DNA of 64,000 nt from Pimelobacter simplex (GTDB lineage: Bacteria > Actinomycetota > Actinomycetes > Propionibacteriales > Nocardioidaceae): positions 124,001-188,000 of the forward strand of contig JADCLI010000003.1 of assembly GCA_016803235.1 (NCBI GenBank), written 5' to 3'. Shown in pieces: positions 41,361-48,436 of the stretch; positions within the stretch are counted from its first letter, which is position 1, and each line of letters begins with the position of its first letter. The translations under genes were made by a program, and so were the position numbers. The notes beneath the pieces were generated by a model. The model worked only from the letters and a program-made list of their open reading frames with translations. It ran no database searches and was not told the origin of the DNA.

Positions 41361-42968
41361 ATGCGTGTTCATCCCTCCCACACCCTGGTCCGGGCAGCCG
41401 GTGCCGGTCTGCTCGCGCTCGGCCTGAGCGCGGCCTCGACCGTCGCGGCCGTCGCCGACCCGGGCGTGAGCCCGCAGCACTACGCCGACGCACTGGCTCC
41501 CGGCGCGTCGGTCACGATCACCAAGACGGTGGAGACGCCGCCCATCCCGCCGAACCCCGACATCCTCTTCCTGGCGGACACCACGACCAGCATGACCGCG
41601 AGCATCGGGAACGTGCAGGCCAACGCCACCAGCATCGTCAACCAGATCCTCGCGGCCCAGCCCACGGCGCAGTTCGCGGTCGCCGACTACAAGGACACCG
41701 ACGACGCGACCGGCTACTTCCTGCTGCGCCAGCAGCTGACCGCCGACACCACCGCGGTCACCAACGGGATCGGCGCCTGGACGCCGCTGTCCGGCGGCGG
41801 AGGCGACGCGGCGGAGGACTGGATCGGGGCACTGGCCCAGGTCCCGGGCGCCATCGACTTCCGCGACGGTGGCAGCCCGATCGTCGTGATGTTCGGCGAC
41901 TCGACCAGCCACGACCCGTCCGACGGCCACACCCTGGCCTCCGCGACGGCAGCGCTGCAGGCCGCGGGCATCCGGGTCATCGCGATCTCGGTCCCCGGCG
42001 CCGACGGCTACCTGTGGAACGGCCTCGACTCGGCCGGCCAGGCGTCGTACGTCACCTCGCAGACCGGCGGCACCCTGACCAACGCCGACCCCGACGAGGT
42101 GTCCGAGGTGATCCTCAGCCAGCTGCAGAACCTGCCGGCCGAGGTCACCCACGAGGTCGCCTGCGACCCCGGCGTCACGGTCAGCCTGTCCCCCGGCTCC
42201 CGCAGCGTCACCAGCGGGGAGACCACGACCTTCGACGAGACCATCACCCTGGCCGCCGACGCACCCCAGGGCCAGACCGTGTCGTGCACGGTGTCGTTCA
42301 AGATCAACGGCGCCGTCCCGGGACCGGAGTTCGTGCAGACCATCGACATCGACGTGCTGGACGTGACTCCCCCGGAGGTCACGGTCGAGAGCAGGACCGT
42401 CGAGGCCACCAGCCCGGCCGGCGCCGTCGTGGAGTACGACGCCAGCGCGGTCGACAACGTCGACGGCCCGCTGACGCCCACCTGTGTGCCGCCGTCGGGA
42501 TCGCATTTCCCACTCGGCAGCACCACGGTGGACTGCCAGGCCACCGACGCCGCCGGCAACACCGGCCACGGCTCCGGCACGATCGAGGTCGTCGACACCA
42601 CCCCGCCGAGCGTCACGTGCGCCGAGTCGTCCAACCCGGGCGGCAACGTGCCGAAGGCGGGCGACACCCGGCCGAACCCGCAGGGCCAGAACCAGGACGG
42701 CTTCTACCGGCTCGACGCGGCCGACGTCGTCGACACCGACCCGGAGGTCTACCTGCGCGACACCGGCAGCGGTCACGTCTGGGGCCCGTTCGCCAGCGGG
42801 CAGCGGATCAAGTACACCGAGGCCGCGTCCGGGCCCTCGCACAAGCAGCTGGGCGGCAGCGGCATCGTGCACCTGACCGGAACGGGTGACGCCGAGCTGT
42901 ACGCCGCCGACTTCTCCGGCAACGTCTCGGCTCCGGTGGCCTGCCTGGTCCCGGCACCGCCGATGTAG
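41361..42968 (+). CDS. Secreted VWA- and HYR-domain protein
   Basis: A 535-residue exported protein. It has a signal peptide (residues 1-32, ending AAVADP) and a von Willebrand factor A domain (about 65-250) starting DILFLADTTTSM, where the MIDAS motif is D-x-T-x-S (D73, T75, S77) instead of the classical DxSxS. A HYR/Ig-like domain (about 334-415; DNVDGPLTPTCVPPSGSHFPLG and DCQATDAAGNTG) and an uncharacterised C-terminal part follow. Likely a cell-surface or extracellular adhesion protein. The ATG follows AAAGGAACCTGAC. There is no functional link to the cobalamin genes. Confidence 0.85.
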   Translation: MRVHPSHTLVRAAGAGLLALGLSAASTVAAVADPGVSPQHYADALAPGASVTITKTVETPPIPPNPDILFLADTTTSMTASIGNVQANATSIVNQILAAQPTAQFAVADYKDTDDATGYFLLRQQLTADTTAVTNGIGAWTPLSGGGGDAAEDWIGALAQVPGAIDFRDGGSPIVVMFGDSTSHDPSDGHTLASATAALQAAGIRVIAISVPGADGYLWNGLDSAGQASYVTSQTGGTLTNADPDEVSEVILSQLQNLPAEVTHEVACDPGVTVSLSPGSRSVTSGETTTFDETITLAADAPQGQTVSCTVSFKINGAVPGPEFVQTIDIDVLDVTPPEVTVESRTVEATSPAGAVVEYDASAVDNVDGPLTPTCVPPSGSHFPLGSTTVDCQATDAAGNTGHGSGTIEVVDTTPPSVTCAESSNPGGNVPKAGDTRPNPQGQNQDGFYRLDAADVVDTDPEVYLRDTGSGHVWGPFASGQRIKYTEAASGPSHKQLGGSGIVHLTGTGDAELYAADFSGNVSAPVACLVPAPPM

Positions 42969-43001
42969 CCCGGGGAGGTCAGCCCACCGTCATCGGGCCG
43001 G

Positions 43002-43376
43002 TCACGACGTGGCCGGCCCGATGATCGCGTCCGCGTTGCGCCCGACCCAGCGCAGCAGCGGGACCAGCACCTCGGCGAGCTCCTCGCCGAGCGGGGTCAG
43101 GCTGTAGTCGACCCGCGGTGGCATCACCGGCTGCTGCTCTCGGTGGACCAGACCGTCGGCCTCGAGGGTCCGCAGCGTCTGGGCGAGCATCTTCTCGCTG
43201 ATCCCCTGGGCGCGGCGCCGCAGGTCGCTCCAGCGCTGCGGCCCGTCGGTGAGCGAGACCAGGACCAGCACGCCCCACTTGCTCATCACGTGGTCGAGCA
43301 GCACCCGGCTGGAGCAGGCGGCCGGGAACACTCCACCGGGGAACTGCTCGAAGATCGTCTCGGTACTTTCTGCCAC
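43002..43376 (-). CDS. HxlR-family redox-type repressor (QorR/HypR-like)
   Basis: A 124-residue winged-helix HxlR protein: SKWGVLVLVSLTDGPQRWSDLRRRAQGISEKMLAQTL is the diagnostic core. The N-terminal single Cys (C21 in FPAACSSRVLLD) is at the place of the redox-sensing Cys of QorR and HypR. It is divergent from a Qor2/QorB-like oxidoreductase, the same pairing as qorR-qor2 in Corynebacterium. Oxidation of the Cys would relieve repression; this is inference from that system. Confidence 0.87.
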   Translation of the reverse strand: MAESTETIFEQFPGGVFPAACSSRVLLDHVMSKWGVLVLVSLTDGPQRWSDLRRRAQGISEKMLAQTLRTLEADGLVHREQQPVMPPRVDYSLTPLGEELAEVLVPLLRWVGRNADAIIGPATS

Positions 43377-43380
43377 GTTC

Positions 43381-43409
43381 GTACCTTACCTTGAAGTGCG
43401 TACTAACCA
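43381..43409. promoter_or_regulatory. Putative HxlR operator with repeated GTAC-type half-sites
   Basis: GTACCTTACC (43381) and GTACTAACC (43400) are direct half-sites 19 bp apart, immediately upstream of the repressor start and 75 bp before the oxidoreductase. HxlR regulators commonly bind GTAC-rich repeats in such divergent regions. Assignment rests on position and pattern only. Confidence 0.45.
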
Positions 43410-43483
43410 ACGGGAAGCAACTTCCCGAACGCGCCGTTGAAGACGACGACAAGCACGATCCCCACCGCTCGAAAGGCTGCACC

Positions 43484-44332
43484 ATGTCCCTCGTCGTCAC
43501 CGGAGCCACCGGCCAGCTCGGCCACCACGTCGTCTCGTCCCTCCTCGCGAAGGGCGTCCCGGCCGACCATGTCGTCGCGCTGGGCCGCGACGAGGAGCGG
43601 CTCGCCGGACTCGCCGCCCTCGGCGTGACCACCCGCCGGGTCGACTACGCCGACCCCGAGGGGCTCGCTGCCGCCTTCGACGGCGCCGACCGGGTGCTGC
43701 TGATCTCCGGCAGCGAGGTCGGCCAGCGCCTGCCCCAGCACCGCAACGTCATCGAGGCCGCGAAGGCCGCAGGCGTGTCCCTCCTCGCCTACACCAGCAT
43801 CGCCAACGCCGACACCAGCGGGATCATCCTCGCCGTCGAGCACAAGGCCACCGAGGACGCGATCGTCGCGTCCGGCCTGTCGCACACCTTCCTGCGCAAC
43901 AGCTGGTACACCGAGAACTACACCGGCCAGCTCGCGACCTACGCCGAGCACGGCACCGTCCTCGGCGCCGCCGGCGAGGGCCGGGTCAGCGCCGCGACCC
44001 GCGCCGACTACGCCGAGGCAGCGGCGACCGCGCTGCTGCTCGAGCAGCCGAAGCCGGTCTACGAGCTGGGCGGATCGGCGTTCAGCCTCAAGGAGCTCGC
44101 CACGACCGTCGGCGAGGTGCTCGACAAGGACGTCACCTACACCGACCTGCCCGCGGACGAGCTCACGAAGGTCCTCGTCGGCGCCGGCCTTCCCGAGCCG
44201 TACGCCGCCGTGCTCGTCGACGCCGACCTCGGCCTGGGCCGCGGCGAGCTGTACGTCGAGCCGACCGATCTCGAGGAGCTGCTCGGCCGCCCGGCGACGA
44301 CGCTCGCCGACGCGGTCCGCGCCGCCGCCTGA
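43484..44332 (+). CDS. NmrA-like NAD(P)H:quinone oxidoreductase (QorB/Qor2 type)
   Basis: A 282-residue Rossmann-fold protein of the atypical SDR/NmrA group, opening VVTGATGQLGHHVVSSLL (NAD(P)-binding GxxGxxG variant). ALGRDEERLAGLAALGV and FLRNSWYTENY are typical for QorB/YtfG. It probably reduces quinones or reactive aldehydes under control of the divergent HxlR repressor. The ATG follows CGAAAGGCTGCACC. Confidence 0.88.
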   Translation: MSLVVTGATGQLGHHVVSSLLAKGVPADHVVALGRDEERLAGLAALGVTTRRVDYADPEGLAAAFDGADRVLLISGSEVGQRLPQHRNVIEAAKAAGVSLLAYTSIANADTSGIILAVEHKATEDAIVASGLSHTFLRNSWYTENYTGQLATYAEHGTVLGAAGEGRVSAATRADYAEAAATALLLEQPKPVYELGGSAFSLKELATTVGEVLDKDVTYTDLPADELTKVLVGAGLPEPYAAVLVDADLGLGRGELYVEPTDLEELLGRPATTLADAVRAAA

Positions 44333-44347
44333 CCACCACGTCAGCCG

Positions 44348-44498
44348 CTACGAGGCGAGGCGGGGCACGCCGAAGTGGTCGGCGTGCTCCGCCAGCCGGT
44401 CGCGGAACGACCGGGCGGCCCGCGTCCCGCGAGATCCGGGTCAGCTCCACCGGGCCGGTGAGGACGCCGGTGGCTCCTGTCACGAGCGTCGTCATCAT
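44348..44498 (-). pseudogene. Remnant of an NmrA-like NAD(P)-binding gene
   Basis: A good ribosome binding site and start (GGGAGGTCG-ATGATG) lead into TTLVTGATG, the Rossmann opening. The sequence then jumps directly to VLTGPVELTRISR, which in full-length relatives lies about 170-180 residues further on. A shift to another frame gives RSFRDRLAEHADHFGVPRLAS and a stop, a plausible C-terminus of the same family. So two internal deletions, at least one out of frame, have reduced an estimated 280-codon gene to 151 bp. It is a different family member from the intact copy at 43484. Confidence 0.75.
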
Positions 44499-44520
44499 CG
44501 ACCTCCCTTCGTCGACCCCG

Positions 44521-44551
44521 ACGCTAGAACCTCAATCTCCGTTGAGGTCAA
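44521..44551 (-). promoter_or_regulatory. SoxR-type operator in a 19-bp-spacer promoter
   Basis: On the minus strand TTGACC (44551-44546) and TAGCGT (44526-44521) are separated by 19 bp, the overlong spacer typical of MerR-family promoters. Between them lies an 18-bp dyad CCTCAA-N6-TTGAGG (44530-44547), the half-sites of the SoxR box. The element reads into the decayed NmrA-like gene. No MerR/SoxR regulator is encoded in the window. Confidence 0.75.
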
Positions 44552-44598
44552 CGAAGACACCCCGTGTGCTCCGGCTCGTCGGCGGGCATCATCGAGCC

Positions 44599-45021
44599 AT
44601 GGCGATCGATGACGAGCACGTCCGTCCCGACGGCGTCGACGACCTGACGGTCGAGGCGCTCGGCAACATCTCCGAGGCGCTGGAGGCGGTCGAGGTCGCC
44701 CGCGGCCACCTCTACGCGTTCCACCGGCTGAGCGGAACCGCGGACCTCACCCTCGGCAAGGGGGTCGAGCAGCTCCGCGAGGCCGGCCACACCGAGCTCG
44801 CCGACCGCCTCCAGACCGAGCTCGTCGGGCGCAACGTCCTGCACGGCCGCTGGACCTTCCAGGTCGTGGAGGAGTACGACGACGGCTACTACGCCGCGTT
44901 CAAGGAGCTCGAGCAAGCCGCCCGTGACGCGCTCGTCGCGGGCCGCCGGCACCTCTACGAGGCGGAGATGAAGGAGGACCGGCGCACCCACGGCCGGCCC
45001 GGCCACGAGCGCACGCCCTAG
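44599..45021 (+). CDS. Hypothetical helical protein, 140 residues
   Basis: An all-helical-looking cytosolic protein rich in Ala, Glu and Leu ([49 protein letters not shown]). No domain is recognised. It ends on a charged tail. Its stop TAG overlaps the convergent cobK stop on the CTAG palindrome (45018-45021). Its promoter may lie in the same region as the SoxR-type element. Conserved hypothetical in character, function unknown. Confidence 0.7.
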   Translation: MAIDDEHVRPDGVDDLTVEALGNISEALEAVEVARGHLYAFHRLSGTADLTLGKGVEQLREAGHTELADRLQTELVGRNVLHGRWTFQVVEEYDDGYYAAFKELEQAARDALVAGRRHLYEAEMKEDRRTHGRPGHERTP

Positions 45022-45743
45022 GAGCGTGCTGCCAGCCAGGCGAGGACCGCGTCGACGTCGTGCACGGTCCGGACGCCCTCCGGCGCCGCCGCCCGGCGTA
45101 CGACGACCACGGGGATGCCGAGCGTCGCGGCAGCCTCCATCTTGGGCCAGGTGAGCTCGCCACCGGAGTCCTTGGTGACCAGGACGTCGCGGTCGGCCAT
45201 CAGGTCGAGCTCGCGCTCGAGGGTGTACGGACCGCGCGAGGTCAGCAGCTCCCAGCCCGGCGGGATGACGAGGTCCGGCGGGTCGACGACCCGTGCCAGC
45301 ACCTGCCGCTCGGCGAGCGCGGGGACGAAGCGGGCCAGCTCCTGGCGGCCGATGGTGAGGAAGGGGCGGCTGCCGAGCTCCCCGGCGACGGTCGCGGCCT
45401 GCTCGTGGGTGTCGACCCAGATCCACGACGGGGTGGCCCGGTCGGCCCAGCCGGGACGCTCCAGCCGGAGCAGCGGAACACCCGCGGCCGCGCACGCCTG
45501 CGCCGCGTTGTGGGAGATGCCCGCGGCGAACGGATGGGTCGCGTCGATGACCACGTCGAAGTCCGCGAGCGCCGCCTGCAGCCCGCGGACGCCGCCGAAG
45601 CCGCCGATCCGGACCTCGCCGACGGGCAGTCGCGGCCGGGCGACCCGGCCGGCCAGCGAGGAGACGACGGGGACGCCGTCGGCGACCAGGCGGACGGCGA
45701 GGTCCCGGGCCTCCCCCGTGCCGCCGAGCAGCAGCACCCTCAT
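45018..45743 (-). CDS. cobK: Precorrin-6A reductase
   Basis: A 241-residue CobK/CbiJ, NADPH-dependent reductase of precorrin-6A to dihydro-precorrin-6. Motifs are [17 protein letters not shown] (nucleotide binding), [26 protein letters not shown] and [17 protein letters not shown]. The ATG start lies in an ATGA overlap with the cobQ stop, so it is co-transcribed after cobQ. Its substrate is the product of CobF encoded just upstream on the same strand. Confidence 0.94.
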   Translation of the reverse strand: MRVLLLGGTGEARDLAVRLVADGVPVVSSLAGRVARPRLPVGEVRIGGFGGVRGLQAALADFDVVIDATHPFAAGISHNAAQACAAAGVPLLRLERPGWADRATPSWIWVDTHEQAATVAGELGSRPFLTIGRQELARFVPALAERQVLARVVDPPDLVIPPGWELLTSRGPYTLERELDLMADRDVLVTKDSGGELTWPKMEAAATLGIPVVVVRRAAAPEGVRTVHDVDAVLAWLAARS

Positions 45744-47131
45744 CGCGTCAGGTCCAGCAGGGCGTCGACGTCGAGGTGCTCCTCGACCAGGTCGCCGAGC
45801 AGGTCCAGCCGTGCGGCGCGGGCGGCCGGGAAGGACGCGGTGCTCTCGATGCCGAGGCTGGCGGCGAGGTACGCCGCGCGAGTCGCGTCGTCCTCCAGGC
45901 TGCCGTGCACCATCGTCCCGGTCACCACGCCGTCGACCGGTGTTCCGGTGATCCGGCCGTGGTGGATCTCGTAGCCCGCGGGCTCGTGCAGCACCAGCCG
46001 CTTGTCGGCCCCGAAGCGGGTGGTGAGGTCGAGCAGGCCGAGCCCGTCGGCGGCGGTCCCGGCCGTTCCCTCGATGCCGTCGGGGTCCTCGATCCGCCGC
46101 CCGAGCATCTGGCAGCCGCCGCAGATCCCGAGCACCGGCCGCCCCGACCGCGCATGGCGGACGATCGCGGTGTCCAGGCCACGCTCGCGCAGCCAGGCGA
46201 GGTCGGCCAGCGTCGCCCGGCTGCCCGGGAGGACGACCAGGTCGGCGTCGGCCAGCCGCGCGGGGTCGGAGACGAACTCGACGTCCAGCGCGGGCTCGAG
46301 CCCGAGGGCGTCGACGTCGGTGAAGTTGCTGATCCGCGGCAGCCGCACGACCGCGACCTTCCGCACCCCCGCACCCACCTCGGCCCGGCGACCCGCGAGG
46401 TCGAGCGCGTCCTCGGAGTCCAGCCAGAGGTCGGGGTGCCACGGCAGCACGCCGTACGTCGGCCGCCCGGTGCGTTGCTCGAGGTCGGCCAGTCCCGGTC
46501 GCAGCAGGTCGACGTCGCCGCGGAACTTGTTCACGACGTACCCCTTGACCAGCGCCTGGTCGGCGGCGTCGAGCAGCATCAGGGTGCCGTAGGCCGAGGC
46601 GAACCAGCCGCCGCGGTCGATGTCGCCCACCACGATCGTCGGGACGTCGCCGTGCCGTGCGAGGCCCATGTTGACGTAGTCGGTGGCCCGCAGGTTGATC
46701 TCGGCCGGGCTGCCCGCGCCCTCCGCCACCACCAGGTCGTAGCGCGAACGCAGGTCGTCGAAGGCGTCGAAGGCCGTGGCCGCCAACCGGGCGCGACCGT
46801 CGTGCCAGTTGCGCGCCGACACCTCGCCGTCCGGCCGGCCCATCAGCACCACGTGGCTGCGCCGGTCGCTGCCCGGCTTGAGCAGGACCGGGTTCATCGC
46901 GACCTCGGGCTCCGCCCCCGCCGCGATCGCCTGCACCCATTGGGCGCGGCCGATCTCGCCGGGCTCACCGTCGGGACCGCGCACGACCATCGAGTTGTTG
47001 GACATGTTCTGCGCCTTGTACGGCGCCACCCGGATCCCCCGCCTTGCGAACGCCCGGCACAGGCCGGTCGTGAGCACGCTCTTGCCGGCGTCGGAGGTCA
47101 TCCCCGCCACGAGCAGGGCAGCCCCGGTCAT
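45740..47131 (-). CDS. cobQ: Cobyric acid synthase
   Basis: A 463-residue CobQ amidating side chains b, d, e and g of adenosylcobyrinic acid a,c-diamide. N-terminal domain: [19 protein letters not shown] and [15 protein letters not shown]. Middle: [26 protein letters not shown]-terminal glutaminase: [10 protein letters not shown] with the nucleophile Cys and GYEIHHGRI. The ATG at 47131 was chosen by family alignment because the reading frame upstream consists of palindromic repeat sequence. Starts the cobQ-cobK unit. Confidence 0.95.
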   Translation of the reverse strand: MTGAALLVAGMTSDAGKSVLTTGLCRAFARRGIRVAPYKAQNMSNNSMVVRGPDGEPGEIGRAQWVQAIAAGAEPEVAMNPVLLKPGSDRRSHVVLMGRPDGEVSARNWHDGRARLAATAFDAFDDLRSRYDLVVAEGAGSPAEINLRATDYVNMGLARHGDVPTIVVGDIDRGGWFASAYGTLMLLDAADQALVKGYVVNKFRGDVDLLRPGLADLEQRTGRPTYGVLPWHPDLWLDSEDALDLAGRRAEVGAGVRKVAVVRLPRISNFTDVDALGLEPALDVEFVSDPARLADADLVVLPGSRATLADLAWLRERGLDTAIVRHARSGRPVLGICGGCQMLGRRIEDPDGIEGTAGTAADGLGLLDLTTRFGADKRLVLHEPAGYEIHHGRITGTPVDGVVTGTMVHGSLEDDATRAAYLAASLGIESTASFPAARAARLDLLGDLVEEHLDVDALLDLTR

Positions 47132-47151
47132 CGCGGGCTCCGGGGGTGCAG

Positions 47152-47175
47152 GAATCGCCGGTCGACCGGTGATTC
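47152..47175. repeat. 24-bp palindrome between cobQ and ferredoxin gene
   Basis: GAATCgCCGGTC / GACCGGtGATTC forms a 24-bp dyad with one G-T wobble pair. It is followed 2 bp later by a second hairpin (47178-47211). Both lie in the 121-bp gap upstream of cobQ, where no gene is seen. Confidence 0.7.
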
Positions 47176-47177
47176 GA

Positions 47178-47211
47178 GCACTTGTCGGGCATTGCAACGC
47201 CCGTCAAGTGC
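47178..47211. repeat. 13-bp inverted repeat adjoining the palindrome
   Basis: Arms GCACTTGtCGGGC and GCCCGtCAAGTGC, one mismatch, 8-bp loop. Together with the preceding palindrome this forms a compact 60-bp double hairpin, unlike the other repeat types in the window. It could be an intercistronic REP-like element, a terminator after the ferredoxin gene, or part of a cobQ promoter. Confidence 0.65.
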
Positions 47212-47252
47212 CAGAAACGCCCGTCCAGCATGACTGATGAGGCTCATGGGAC

Positions 47253-47615
47253 TCATCCCCGCTTCCCCCGGAAGACATGGCGCTGCAGCGAGGCCGGCAC
47301 CGGACCACCCTCGCGCACCCAGTCCACGACCGCCTCGGTGGACGCCGACGACAGCACCCCGCCGAGCCAGGTGTCCTTCGGCCGCCGGCCGCCGGGGAAC
47401 CAGGTGAAGTCCCGCACGAGGACGACGTTCGACCGGTCGCACTCGTCGAGGCAGTCGACCACCCGGACCCGCACCCGCGGGCCGCGGCGCCCGGCCGGGT
47501 CGTCGAGGGCCTCGATCTCGTCGCGCTGGGCGCGGTGGTCGGCGTCGGGGTGCTTGGTGGTCGTGCCGCAGCAGCAGTCGCGGCACAGCAGCACGTCGCG
47601 CTCAGGCAGCGCCAT
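47253..47615 (-). CDS. Thioredoxin-like [2Fe-2S] ferredoxin-domain protein
   Basis: A 120-residue protein with cysteines C11, C14, C15 and C16 (LLCRDCCCGT) and a second group CLDECDRSN (C55, C59). This is the layout of thioredoxin-like [2Fe-2S] ferredoxins, with VVDCLDECDRSNVVLV as usual second half. It overlaps the cobF end by 14 bp, so it belongs to the cobN-cobF transcript. It may supply electrons to a corrin-modifying enzyme (cobalt reduction before adenosylation, or CobG chemistry); this is inference. Confidence 0.83.
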   Translation of the reverse strand: MALPERDVLLCRDCCCGTTTKHPDADHRAQRDEIEALDDPAGRRGPRVRVRVVDCLDECDRSNVVLVRDFTWFPGGRRPKDTWLGGVLSSASTEAVVDWVREGGPVPASLQRHVFRGKRG

Positions 47616-48339
47616 CGGCAGGCCCCCTCAGGAGGAACAGGTCCATCACCCAGCCGGCCTCGGCCTTCGCCGCCGCGCGCGCCGCCCCGATCTCGGCGAC
47701 CACGTCACCCACGAGGCCGGCGACCAGCCGCTCCCCGGTCCCGCCGAGGTTGGCGCCCCACCAGATCGACCAGTCCTCGAAGCCGTCGAGGTCGACGCCC
47801 GAGGTCAGCATCACCACGAGATTCCGTTGCCCAAGACCGACGTCGGCACGCAGCCGGCGCGCGGTCGTCACGTGGACCGGCTGGCCGACCTCGTGCAGCA
47901 CGATCCCGTGCCGCGCGGCCAGCGCCTGCGGTGCACTGATCCCGGGCAGTACGTCGAAGCCGACCCCGAGCGCGCGCACGATGCGGATCGTGCCGTCGTA
48001 CAGCGACGGGTCGCCCCAGACCAGGAACGCGCACGTCCCGCCCCGCGAGTCCAGCACGGTGCGGTACGCCGCCAGCCGGGCGGCGTACCAGTCCGCGACC
48101 GCACCCTCGTAGCCCACGCGGTCCAGGCCCGGCGAGCGGTCCCGCTCCGGATCGGGCACGACGACCAGTTCGACGCCGTGCGCGTCGCACACCGCCTGCC
48201 GCACGGCGAGCAGCGGGTCGTCCGCGCCCTTGGCCACCGCCAGCGCGTAGTCGCACTCGGCCAGCGCCGCGGCGGCCTCCGGCGTGACGTGCTGCGGCCC
48301 CATCCCGAAGCCGACGACCCGCACCTCGGTGGCGGTCAC
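47602..48339 (-). CDS. cobF: Precorrin-6A synthase (deacetylating)
   Basis: A 245-residue tetrapyrrole methylase that methylates C1 of precorrin-5 and releases acetate. CobF is found only in the aerobic pathway. Family features are VVGFGMGPQHVTPEAAAAL, FLVWGDPSLYDGTIRIV and VLPGISAPQALAARHGIVLHEVGQPVHVTTARRL. GTG 48339 follows CGGAGGTGTCC. The longer frame upstream runs through a palindromic repeat and is rejected. It follows cobN after 97 bp. Confidence 0.93.
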   Translation of the reverse strand: MTATEVRVVGFGMGPQHVTPEAAAALAECDYALAVAKGADDPLLAVRQAVCDAHGVELVVVPDPERDRSPGLDRVGYEGAVADWYAARLAAYRTVLDSRGGTCAFLVWGDPSLYDGTIRIVRALGVGFDVLPGISAPQALAARHGIVLHEVGQPVHVTTARRLRADVGLGQRNLVVMLTSGVDLDGFEDWSIWWGANLGGTGERLVAGLVGDVVAEIGAARAAAKAEAGWVMDLFLLRGPADGAA

Positions 48340-48360
48340 CGGACACCTCCGACGAGGCGC

Positions 48361-48419
48361 CGATTGGGCACCAACCGCAGGCTTGTACGGCGTGTCGTTG
48401 CGGTTTGGTCCCAAACCGC
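48361..48419. repeat. Palindromic repeat between cobN and cobF (type A relative)
   Basis: One arm (48399-48419) contains a perfect 9-bp hairpin GCGGTTTGG-tc-CCAAACCGC. The other (48361-48379) is a decayed inverted copy. Sequence and layout match the nested element in the cobIJ linker. It sits in the 97-bp gap of the cobN-cobF operon and could act as intercistronic hairpin. Confidence 0.8.
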
Positions 48420-48436
48420 GACATCCCGAGCGGCAC

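Noticed and set aside
44163..44498. A 111-residue intact minus-strand protein opening with a Rossmann motif
   Set aside because: Beyond the first 30 codons it runs antisense to the oxidoreductase; the better reading is a deleted and frameshifted NmrA-like remnant.
47602..48414. A longer CobF with 25 extra N-terminal residues
   Set aside because: The extension is encoded by the palindromic repeat; GTG 48339 has a good ribosome site and matches the family start.
30824..48419. Insertion sequence traces suggested by inverted repeats in cobalamin genes
   Set aside because: Elements are only 36-63 bp with no transposase fragment or target duplications visible; described as small palindromic repeats instead.
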